Assembly: GCA_021295155.1 (NCBI GenBank)
Contig: JAJTJC010000036.1
Coordinates: 620,001 to 684,000 of the forward strand
Source: Flavobacteriaceae bacterium D16
GTDB lineage: Bacteria > Bacteroidota > Bacteroidia > Flavobacteriales > Flavobacteriaceae
Reading direction: 5' to 3'
DNA length: 64,000 nucleotides
Shown piece after piece: positions 45,296 to 53,367 of the stretch; the first letter of the stretch is position 1; each line of letters opens with the position of its first letter. The notes under the pieces are model-generated. The model was not told the origin of the DNA. It saw only the letters and a program-made list of their open reading frames with translations, and made no database searches. The translations under genes were made by a program, and so were the position numbers.

Positions 45296-46173
45296 GGATT
45301 TTCTTTATTGGTACGGTTGAATTTTCTAAAAGGACACTAAATAAAATAGTGGACCTGAAAGGTAATATTGTTGGAGTGGCGACTAAATCCAAGTCTGGTT
45401 TTAATGCCGATTTTTCTGATCTTACACCAATTTGTGAAGCTAATGGGATTCCCTTTAAATATGTGAAAGATATTAATGCACCACATATTATTGATTGGAT
45501 TCAAACCTTACAACCAGATATAATTTTTTGTTTTGGCTGGTCTAGTTTGTTAAAAAAAGATTTATTGACTTTAGCCCCTAAGGGAGTGATAGGCTATCAC
45601 CCTGCTGCTTTGCCATCAAACAGGGGCAGACACCCTATTATATGGGCATTGGTTCTGGGGCTGCAAGAAACCGCATCTACTTTTTTCTTTATGGGCGAAG
45701 GAGCTGATGACGGGGATATTCTCTCCCAAGAAAAGGTTGAAATTTCCAAGGCTGATGACGCAAGCTCACTCTATGAAAAATTAACAACATCTGCTTTAAA
45801 TCAAATAGCAGTATTTTTGGATCAGCTCGCTAGCGATACGTACATGAGGCTGCAACAAGACCATTCAAAAGCTAATAGTTGGAGAAAAAGGAGCAGAAAA
45901 GATGGTGAGATCGACTTTAGAATGTCTAGTCAGGCCATTTATAACCTCGTAAGAGGCTTGACAAGACCCTATGTTGGTGCCCATATCGATAAAGAGGAAG
46001 AAGAAATTAAGGTTTGGAAAGTAGAGATAGGTAAAACCTACAATACGAATATTGAACCAGGCAAGGTTTTAAATGTGAAAAACAATCAGATCGAGGTAAA
46101 AACTGGCGACGGTAGCATTTGGTTGGTGGAACATGAATTCACCATTCTACCTGATGTTAATGAATATTTTTGA
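45292..46173 (+). CDS. Formyltransferase-like protein (sugar N-formyltransferase candidate)
   Basis: 293 aa. An N-terminal formyl_trans_N domain carries GVIGYHPAALPSNRGRHPII (about 93-112) and GADDGDILSQ (about 139-148), the regions holding the catalytic triad in ArnA and methionyl-tRNA formyltransferase. The C-terminal part is barrel-like (YNLVRGLTRPYVGA). His and Asp are kept, but the position of the usual catalytic Asn is Gly. I recall related sugar formyltransferases with this variant, so activity is still plausible. Lying between neuC and a PIG-L deacetylase, it may add a formyl group to an amine of the nonulosonic acid or a precursor, with N10-formyl-THF as donor. Confidence 0.75.
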   Translation: MRIFFIGTVEFSKRTLNKIVDLKGNIVGVATKSKSGFNADFSDLTPICEANGIPFKYVKDINAPHIIDWIQTLQPDIIFCFGWSSLLKKDLLTLAPKGVIGYHPAALPSNRGRHPIIWALVLGLQETASTFFFMGEGADDGDILSQEKVEISKADDASSLYEKLTTSALNQIAVFLDQLASDTYMRLQQDHSKANSWRKRSRKDGEIDFRMSSQAIYNLVRGLTRPYVGAHIDKEEEEIKVWKVEIGKTYNTNIEPGKVLNVKNNQIEVKTGDGSIWLVEHEFTILPDVNEYF

Positions 46174-46176
46174 TTT

Positions 46177-46860
46177 ATGGCCAAAACTGTAATTATAGTA
46201 TCAGCACATCCTGATGACGAAATATTGGGAGCAGGGGGAACCTTAATGAAACATCGGGATCAAGGTGACATTATCAATTGGTTGATTGTTACTAATATAT
46301 TTGAACATCAAGGGTATTCAAAGGAACGAATAGAATCAAGACAAGCTGAAATCGATACGATTTCGGAAAAATTGGGAATCAACAAGGTCTATAAGTTAGA
46401 CTATCCGACCATGTCTTTGAGTACAAGTACTTTAAAGGATATGATCCCGAGGATATCACAAGTATTCCTCGAGGTAAAACCACAAATACTTTATTGTCTA
46501 AATCGGTCAGACGCACATTCAGATCATCGATTTGTTTTTGATGCAGTAATGGCTTGTACAAAATCTTTTAGATATCCTTTTTTAAGAGAAGTACTTATGT
46601 ACGAATGTATTTCGGAAACGGAATTTGCACCTATTTTACCCGAAAAGGTCTTTCAGCCCAATTGCTTTATTGATATTTCAAAATATTTAGAAGCTAAAAT
46701 TGAACTGATGAGGGTATATGAATCAGAGATGGGGGAACACCCTTTTCCCAGATCGGAGAGAAATATTACGGCGCTAGCCACCTTCAGAGGTGCAACAATG
46801 GGTGTGGAATATGCAGAGGCTTTTCAATTAATTAAATCCTTGCGTTTTGAAGAGCTTTAA
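46177..46860 (+). CDS. PIG-L/LmbE-family deacetylase
   Basis: 227 aa. The zinc motif SAHPDDEILGAGGTL is at the N-terminus and the third ligand in SDAHSDHRFVFDAV (about 109-122). These enzymes hydrolyse N-acetyl groups from GlcNAc-like substrates. It starts 3 nt after the formyltransferase gene; together they suggest removal of an acetyl group followed by formylation. The 3' end overlaps the CBS-nucleotidyltransferase gene by 14 nt. Confidence 0.87.
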   Translation: MAKTVIIVSAHPDDEILGAGGTLMKHRDQGDIINWLIVTNIFEHQGYSKERIESRQAEIDTISEKLGINKVYKLDYPTMSLSTSTLKDMIPRISQVFLEVKPQILYCLNRSDAHSDHRFVFDAVMACTKSFRYPFLREVLMYECISETEFAPILPEKVFQPNCFIDISKYLEAKIELMRVYESEMGEHPFPRSERNITALATFRGATMGVEYAEAFQLIKSLRFEEL

Positions 46861-47893
46861 AGAACATCTAATACCCAGAAATAGCACTATTAGAGAAGCC
46901 CTAATTAGTCTTGATTATTTAGCAATTAATGCAGTGCTATTTGTTGTGGACCGGGACAACAAGCTTATCGGCTCCTTAACTGATGGCGATGTTCGAAGGG
47001 GTTTGATCAGAGGTATTTCAATCAATGATTCAGTAGAAGAAATTATCCAGCCCAATCCTAAGTATGTCAAAAAAGGGGAAAGGGATATTAAAAAAATAAT
47101 TGAATACCGGGAGGGAAACTTTAAAATACTACCGGTAATAAACGGCAAAGGCATTGTTGAGAATGTGATAAATTTCAGGAATATTCGTTCGTACTTGCCT
47201 ATTGATGCTATTATTATGGCCGGTGGAGAAGGAAAACGTTTAAGGCCATTGACTGAAAACACGCCCAAACCCTTGCTAAAAGTGGGTGACAAGCCAATAA
47301 TGGAACATAACATGGATCGATTGGCACTATTCGGCATTGATGATTTCTGGGTGTCAGTTAAGTATTTAGGGGAAAAAATTGAAGCCTATTTTGGGTCAGG
47401 TGCGGAGAAAAACATTGCTATTACTTACGTTTATGAGGATCAGCCTTTAGGGACAGTAGGGGCCGTATCAACAATAACCGATTTTAAACATGATTTTATA
47501 TTAATTACCAATTCTGATATCCTCACCAACATGGATTATGAGGACTTTTTTTTGGATTTTATAGATCAGGATGCCGATTTCTCTGTAGTTACAATTCCAT
47601 ATCTGGTGGATATACCCTATGGGGTTTTAGAAACCAGCAATGGACATGTAGTTAATTTAAAAGAAAAGCCTACATACACCTATTATTCTAACGGAGGAAT
47701 CTATTTGCTAAAAAAATCTGTCTTAAAATATTTGCCAAAAAATTCCTTTATAAATGCGACAGATTTAATGGAAAAATTAATTGCTGAGGGGAAAAAAGTA
47801 ATTTCCTATCCCCTGTCAAGTTATTGGTTAGATATTGGCAAACATGAGGATTATCAGAAGGCTCAAAAAGATATAAAACATATACAGTTTTAA
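46847..47893 (+). CDS. CBS-domain sugar nucleotidyltransferase (PtmE-like)
   Basis: 348 aa. Two CBS motifs (about 1-115; LFVVDRDNKLIGSLTDGDVR) precede an NTP_transferase domain (about 120-348; AIIMAGGEGKRLRPLTENTP, TPKPLLKVGDKPIMEHN, NGGIYLLKKS, YWLDIGKHEDYQ). The same architecture occurs in Campylobacter PtmE, which makes GDP-glucosamine for legionaminic acid. This supports a GDP-linked route, but PtmF and PtmA partners are not seen in the window. The start is TTG at 46847, inside the end of the deacetylase gene. Confidence 0.85.
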   Translation: MKSFKEHLIPRNSTIREALISLDYLAINAVLFVVDRDNKLIGSLTDGDVRRGLIRGISINDSVEEIIQPNPKYVKKGERDIKKIIEYREGNFKILPVINGKGIVENVINFRNIRSYLPIDAIIMAGGEGKRLRPLTENTPKPLLKVGDKPIMEHNMDRLALFGIDDFWVSVKYLGEKIEAYFGSGAEKNIAITYVYEDQPLGTVGAVSTITDFKHDFILITNSDILTNMDYEDFFLDFIDQDADFSVVTIPYLVDIPYGVLETSNGHVVNLKEKPTYTYYSNGGIYLLKKSVLKYLPKNSFINATDLMEKLIAEGKKVISYPLSSYWLDIGKHEDYQKAQKDIKHIQF

Positions 47894-48598
47894 ATGAATG
47901 CATTTGCGGTAATACCTGCCAGAGGAGGCTCCAAAGGCGTACCAGGAAAAAATATTAAACCTCTGAATGGTAAGCCTTTGATACAGTATACTATAGACGC
48001 GGCACGAAAACTTTTAAGGGATTGCGATATAGTTGTGTCTTCTGATGACCCTGAAATTATAGGCATAGTCCAGAATTTGGGATTACAAGTGCCATTTGTA
48101 AGGCCCTCATATCTTGCAACTGACTATTCCTCAATGCAAGAAGTTTTACTTCATGCTCTGGATTATTATGAGAAAGAAATTGGCAAAGCAGATATTCTAA
48201 TTCTTTTGCAACCAACCTCCCCGTTTAGGGATGAACATCAGATTCAAAAGGCACTTGAACTTTATAAAACAAAGGACGAAATTGATATGGTTGTTTCCGT
48301 CAAGGCAACTAAAGCGAATCCGTATTTTGTTCTTTTTGAGGAAGGTAAAGAAGGATATCTGGAAAAGTCCAAATCTTCAAATTTTGTTACAAGGCAGGAA
48401 GCTCCTGAAGTATGGCAATACAATGGCGCCATTTACGTCATTAATACCAGATCATTAAGAGAAAAGAAAATGTCCCAATTTAATAAAGTTGTGAAGTTCG
48501 TTATGGACGATCTTGCATCCCTGGACATTGACACTACAATTGACTGGATTTTCGCAGAATTTATTTTGTCAAAGGGATTAGTGCAAGCTAAAAAATGA
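47894..48598 (+). CDS. CMP-nonulosonic acid synthetase (NeuA/LegF family)
   Basis: 234 aa. N-terminal signature FAVIPARGGSKGVPGKNIKP, then DIVVSSDDPEI, LLQPTSPFRDEHQI and SLDIDTTIDWIFAE. It activates the nine-carbon acid with CTP for transfer. It starts right after the PtmE-like gene stop and overlaps the flippase gene by 4 nt. Confidence 0.93.
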   Translation: MNAFAVIPARGGSKGVPGKNIKPLNGKPLIQYTIDAARKLLRDCDIVVSSDDPEIIGIVQNLGLQVPFVRPSYLATDYSSMQEVLLHALDYYEKEIGKADILILLQPTSPFRDEHQIQKALELYKTKDEIDMVVSVKATKANPYFVLFEEGKEGYLEKSKSSNFVTRQEAPEVWQYNGAIYVINTRSLREKKMSQFNKVVKFVMDDLASLDIDTTIDWIFAEFILSKGLVQAKK

Positions 48599-49818
48599 AG
48601 CAGAAGCTACTCGCAATAACGTTAAGGGGGGCTGGTATTTCGGGTAGATTTCTGTTGATATTTTTTATTACTCGCAATATATCATTAGAATTTCAAGGTG
48701 ATTTTTCCCTGATCAGTACTAACATAGCTATTCTTATTATGCTACTTGGATTTGATCTGTATACATTTACAAATCAAGTTCTTGTTATAGACCCGAGAAA
48801 GGCAACCTTCGTTTTTAAGAATAGTCTGCTATTTTTCTTATTTGGGTATTTGCTCTTAATACCTGTTACCCATATGTTTGTTTCTTTAGGGTATGTTTCC
48901 TCGGAAATTTTTTGGACTTTTATTCTTTTGGTGATTTTAGAGCATTTCTCACAGGAGTTATTTCGTATTTATTTGGCTATTGAGAGGACTGCATTTGCGA
49001 ATCTGTTATTCTTCATACGAACAGGAACCTGGTCTTGGCTCCTTGTATTAGGACTAATTTCGGGCTGGATTAATTCACTATCCATTTATGAAATTCTTTT
49101 GGTTTGGTGTTTTGGAGCCTTTATTTCCTCCCTCATTGGAATTGTTTTTTTACCATCAATCAGAACTTTCTTCAAAGAGAAAATAGATTATAAATGGATC
49201 AAAGATGCCTTGAAGTTCGCCAGCGCAGTTATAATATCAACATTGTTGCTGAAGGCTATTGAATATTCAGACCGATATTTCATAGACTATTTTTTGGGCA
49301 AAAAATCCCTTGGCGTTTATATGTTCTTTTTTCAGCTAGCTAATTTGGTAAATGTGGTCATTTTTACTCTTTATGTATCATTTATATATCCCAGGATTAT
49401 GAAAAGTGTTATTGAAAAAGACATCACTGGGTTTCAAAGTAAAAAGAATGAATTATATAGGAGTATTTTAATTACTGTAGCCGGGTTTACTATTTTCTTT
49501 TTGTTGGCCATGCCTTACATTTTAGAATTACTCCAAAAGGATGAATTATATGAAAATAGCAACTTAATTTATCTAATGCTCTTGGGGATACTCTTTCTAA
49601 ATTTCAGTTTCAGCAGCCATTTCTTCCTTCTCGCGGACAAGCAGGAGAAAATAATACTTAAGATTACAGTGATTACGGCATTTATCAATGTAATTTTGAA
49701 CCTTATCTTGGTTCCAATATTTGGCATAATAGGGGCCTGTATTTCCCTCATTATCTCAAGTGCTTCATTATGGCTATTAAAATTTTTAGAAGAGAAAAAA
49801 GCTATACGAAAATGGTGA
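48595..49818 (+). CDS. Wzx-type oligosaccharide flippase
   Basis: 407 aa with about 12 membrane segments. The pattern (MKQKLLAITLRGAGISGRFL at the start; IEYSDRYFIDYFLGKKSLGV in the middle; INVILNLILVPIFGIIGACI near the end) is that of polysaccharide transporters of the MATE/Wzx group. It would flip the lipid-linked repeat unit across the inner membrane. The base composition from here to about 54,300 looks clearly more A+T-rich than the flanking housekeeping genes. Confidence 0.88.
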   Translation: MKQKLLAITLRGAGISGRFLLIFFITRNISLEFQGDFSLISTNIAILIMLLGFDLYTFTNQVLVIDPRKATFVFKNSLLFFLFGYLLLIPVTHMFVSLGYVSSEIFWTFILLVILEHFSQELFRIYLAIERTAFANLLFFIRTGTWSWLLVLGLISGWINSLSIYEILLVWCFGAFISSLIGIVFLPSIRTFFKEKIDYKWIKDALKFASAVIISTLLLKAIEYSDRYFIDYFLGKKSLGVYMFFFQLANLVNVVIFTLYVSFIYPRIMKSVIEKDITGFQSKKNELYRSILITVAGFTIFFLLAMPYILELLQKDELYENSNLIYLMLLGILFLNFSFSSHFFLLADKQEKIILKITVITAFINVILNLILVPIFGIIGACISLIISSASLWLLKFLEEKKAIRKW

Positions 49819-50852
49819 GAATAGACCAGATAGTGTTTTTTCATACCCCTTTTCATGAAAAAGCATTTTATGAAGTAACTAGAATTACTAACCTTGATAC
49901 TACACTAATAGTAGCTTCTTACTATATAAATCTTATTAAATCTCCACCACATTATTACGTGTTGGAAAATAAAGGTTTTTCAAGGTTAAGATTTTTAGAA
50001 TCACCGCTTAAACAGCTTCCTGAGATTAGAAAAAAATTAGCATTGACAGATCAGGAGATTATTGAGTTGGGACTAAAATATGATTTTTGTGATGGGCTCA
50101 AGATTTATCTAGGCAATGACAAGGATATTTTTGTACAAAGGCTCCTGTATTTAATGAATTCTAAGATTAAAGAAGTAATTGCCATAGATGAGGGCCTTGG
50201 ATTTTATCTGGCGGACTCATTAAAAGACAGGGTTTTTAAGAAACTATATCCATTAATAAGTCAGTTAATTCTTGGCAGAAAAATTTATTATCTGAAAAGG
50301 TTAGGGACCCACCCTATGGTCAACAAGGTATTTCTTAGAGAACCAGAATTACTTCTTAGCAAACAAAAGGGAATAACATACGAACGAATATTTCTATCGC
50401 CTAAGCACGAGAAAAGAATTCCAGAAAAGGGAAAAGCACTAATTTATTCATTTCCCGAGCAGGACCTAACTGTTAAAAAAGAGCGTAAATTGTACGTAAT
50501 TGATCAAATGGTCAACTTTTTTACGCAAAATGGGATTCAGGTTGTTATTAAACCCCATCCCAGAGAAAACATCTCAGATCTGGAAAAGACTTATGCGAAC
50601 AACAAAAACGTTGAATTGTTAAAAGGTTCACTTTTGGGTGAGGAACTCGATTATTTTAATTTTGAAGTCATTATTAATTTTTTCTCTTCAGTTATTCTGG
50701 ACATCCTTAACACTGAGTATCCCGCCAAACGGTTGATTACAATTGGCTTCACCAAAAAACCGCTTATCGAAATGAACAGAAATGCTCATTACATATTTAT
50801 TGATGAATTTGATTTGAAAAGACTCAGTCATTCTTATGAAAATTACAATTAA
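49812..50852 (+). CDS. Candidate nonulosonic acid (sialyl)transferase
   Basis: 346 aa from the ATG at 49812 (an upstream ATG at 49770 would overlap the flippase by 49 nt). No signal or membrane segment. I do not recognise the family by whole-sequence memory, but three short motifs of bacterial sialyltransferases appear in order: DEG (126-128, in VIAIDEGLGFYL), HP (249-250, in VVIKPHPRE) and SS (292-293, in NFFSSVILDIL). Motif spacing is close to what I remember for GT38/GT52 enzymes. Located directly after the CMP-sugar synthetase and flippase genes, it is the best candidate for transferring the CMP-activated acid to the glycan. Confidence 0.6.
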   Translation: MVRIDQIVFFHTPFHEKAFYEVTRITNLDTTLIVASYYINLIKSPPHYYVLENKGFSRLRFLESPLKQLPEIRKKLALTDQEIIELGLKYDFCDGLKIYLGNDKDIFVQRLLYLMNSKIKEVIAIDEGLGFYLADSLKDRVFKKLYPLISQLILGRKIYYLKRLGTHPMVNKVFLREPELLLSKQKGITYERIFLSPKHEKRIPEKGKALIYSFPEQDLTVKKERKLYVIDQMVNFFTQNGIQVVIKPHPRENISDLEKTYANNKNVELLKGSLLGEELDYFNFEVIINFFSSVILDILNTEYPAKRLITIGFTKKPLIEMNRNAHYIFIDEFDLKRLSHSYENYN

Positions 50853-51975
50853 CAGTGTACTGATTGCGGTACTCGTGTACCCAGTTTTGTTATTTTTCCC
50901 CTCATTATTTAATATCGAGGCATTCTTCATTACTGCCCCTTATTTCTTTGTTATACTGTTGCTTATATTCTTATCATTTTTAATAAAAAAGCAGCTAACA
51001 TTTACGTGTCGTATAGATGTTATTATCGTATTGTTGGCCCTACTCGCCTTTTCGGCTATAATTAATTTTTCTTCTGTACGATATTCATTGCCACTCTTTT
51101 TTGTTGTGTACTCCTTTTTCTTCTTTATGTTTTTAGGAAGGTTAAGTGATAGACAAGTTTCTTCAAAAGTACTGCAAGCATACTTTTACTTGGCTATCGT
51201 GCTATCTATACCCTTTTTGTTTTTGAAACAAGGATATACGGAAGCCAATAGATTCACCGGGTTTATTGGATCACCCACAATATATTCGGGCTTTATAATT
51301 TCAATCTTTATAATCACTTTCTTTAGGAAAAGGATCTGGTCAGCCCAATTCATAGTGTTTTTCATAATCACCTTTTATTTAATCTATCTCACGAAAACAA
51401 GGTTGCTATTAATTCTCATGATCTTGTATCCTTTATTGAGATTGCTGTCCTTTAAAAGGATTTGGGCAACTCGAAAACTTTATTTTTTATTGTTCTACTT
51501 TGCTACCTTATTAATTTATCCGCTTTATGATTTAGTTACTAAAATTCTACCAGGCCTTGTTACTCTGAGATATGAAGATAAAGAGGACGCCTCATTTGGA
51601 TTAAGAAATTACTTATATGAGGAGTTAAAAGAGGTATATATGAATGGGAGCATTTCAGAGAAGATTTTAGGGCGAGGAAATGAATTCTCAAGAATTTATG
51701 TTGATAAACTAATGGGGATTGATCTTATGCCTCACAATGATTACATGAGATTATTGGTGGATTGGGGGGCGCTCGGGATGCTTGTTTTTTCGGTTATGTT
51801 GTATAAAGTTGCAACAAGAAATGATTTATGCCTGTATCTAAGTTTGGTATATATGGTTCTTTTTTATTCCAATACAGTTTTCAACTTGTTCTTGATTTCA
51901 ATTCTAATTATTTTTTATTTCAATCAAAAAGAGTATTCTTTGAGTCAAAGTCTCCGTAAAACTCAGTCCGATTGA
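50836..51975 (+). CDS. Wzy-like O-antigen polymerase/ligase membrane protein 1
   Basis: 379 aa, about 10 membrane segments. Near the C-terminus there is a periplasmic-loop pattern LMPHNDYMRLLVDWGALGML, resembling the Wzy_C signature of O-antigen polymerases and ligases (H-N-x-Y/L-x-x-x-x-x-x-x-G-x-x-G). Overlaps the preceding gene by 17 nt. A second protein of this superfamily follows, so which is polymerase and which is ligase cannot be told. Confidence 0.7.
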   Translation: MKITINSVLIAVLVYPVLLFFPSLFNIEAFFITAPYFFVILLLIFLSFLIKKQLTFTCRIDVIIVLLALLAFSAIINFSSVRYSLPLFFVVYSFFFFMFLGRLSDRQVSSKVLQAYFYLAIVLSIPFLFLKQGYTEANRFTGFIGSPTIYSGFIISIFIITFFRKRIWSAQFIVFFIITFYLIYLTKTRLLLILMILYPLLRLLSFKRIWATRKLYFLLFYFATLLIYPLYDLVTKILPGLVTLRYEDKEDASFGLRNYLYEELKEVYMNGSISEKILGRGNEFSRIYVDKLMGIDLMPHNDYMRLLVDWGALGMLVFSVMLYKVATRNDLCLYLSLVYMVLFYSNTVFNLFLISILIIFYFNQKEYSLSQSLRKTQSD

Positions 51976-52119
51976 TATGGTTCATTTTCATCCATTTAAT
52001 GGAGTTTTGGATAATAATACTTTAGCTTCATGTATTTTAATCTCACTTCATTTAATTTTAACCACTAGAATTCCTTCTTGTAATCTTGAATTGAAAAAGT
52101 ACTGCTGAAGAAGAGGCTT

Positions 52120-53364
52120 ATGCGTAAAAGTATTTCATTCCTAAAACGAATTTCCTGTTTGCTTTTTGTAGGGGTTCTACCGCTATGGCCCATTCTTTCA
52201 TCCTTGACGTTAATCCTGTTAATTTCATTGCATGTTATTTTTAGAAGTAAATCCGGTCATGCAAGACCATTTGACCTGTTGTTGTTTGCGGTTCCATTTA
52301 TAGGTTACCTGGTTTCTTTCTCTTATGCCTACGACATGGTAAATGCCGGAATGTATTTGATTCGGATATTACCTATTTTAATACTTCCTGTACTTTTCTT
52401 TTTTTCAAATAACGAGAGCTTTCCTGCTAGACAAGCGCTTAGATCCTGGTTTGTTTATGGAATGCTGATTTCAATGGGATTTGCTTTACTCCTTGCCTTT
52501 TTCACTTATGTCAGGACTGGGGCACCAGAGGTATTCACCTATTACTATTTGGCAGAAAACATGAAGTTGCATCCAACCTATTATTCGCTCTATGCCTTAA
52601 CAGCATTACATTTTCTATGGCAAGGTGGATTTAAGTCAGGGGTTAGAGTTTTAGGCTCCGCCCTCCTAATTTTATTCATAGGGCTATTACAATCCAAAAT
52701 TGCATTTATAATTCTGATTTTGATGATATTCCTATATCTTTTGTTTAAATGGAAGTCAATTTGGGTAAGGATAGTAACCATTGCTGCATTGCTCTCCGTT
52801 TTCGCCTTATTTATTTTTCAAATTTCAACACGTGTTACTGAGGATATGAGGGGAATAGATAAATATGATGAGCCTCTTATAGGTACGTTTAAAGAAAATG
52901 GAGTAACGCAGCGTATGTGGCTTTTTAAGGAAGCATTGCCACAAATAACAGAAAAACCATGGATAGGGTATGGACTGAAGTCCCAACGCGAAATATTTAG
53001 TTGGAAGGTTCATAAAAATGGCCTTATGGAGGAACAATCATTTGCATACCGAAACGCGGCATGGACGGTTTCAAAACTCAATTTACACAATCAGTATCTG
53101 CAGGTGCTTTACGAAGGTGGAATATTTGGATTAATCTTGTTTTTAATCCCACTTGGATGGATACTTTCTTTAGCCTTCAAAGACAAAAACTGGTTCTTTC
53201 TTTTTCCGTTTGGAATGTTTTTGTTGATTTTAACCTCAGAAAATCTATTGGATCGCCAAATGGGGATCTACTTTTTTGCAATATTTCTTCCACTACTTTA
53301 TTTAGCAAAGGAGAAACCAGTGAGGGCCTTGAAAATCGAGTATAACAAATACAGAGTGCAGTAA
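52120..53364 (+). CDS. O-antigen ligase/Wzy-family membrane protein 2
   Basis: 414 aa, about 11 membrane segments. The Wzy_C signature LNLHNQYLQVLYEGGIFGLI lies near residue 325. This form is closer to WaaL-type ligases than is the first protein. A 144-bp gap separates it from the previous gene; I see no terminator or full promoter in that gap. Followed 3 nt later by an orphan lipoprotein gene. Confidence 0.75.
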   Translation: MRKSISFLKRISCLLFVGVLPLWPILSSLTLILLISLHVIFRSKSGHARPFDLLLFAVPFIGYLVSFSYAYDMVNAGMYLIRILPILILPVLFFFSNNESFPARQALRSWFVYGMLISMGFALLLAFFTYVRTGAPEVFTYYYLAENMKLHPTYYSLYALTALHFLWQGGFKSGVRVLGSALLILFIGLLQSKIAFIILILMIFLYLLFKWKSIWVRIVTIAALLSVFALFIFQISTRVTEDMRGIDKYDEPLIGTFKENGVTQRMWLFKEALPQITEKPWIGYGLKSQREIFSWKVHKNGLMEEQSFAYRNAAWTVSKLNLHNQYLQVLYEGGIFGLILFLIPLGWILSLAFKDKNWFFLFPFGMFLLILTSENLLDRQMGIYFFAIFLPLLYLAKEKPVRALKIEYNKYRVQ

Positions 53365-53367
53365 AAG

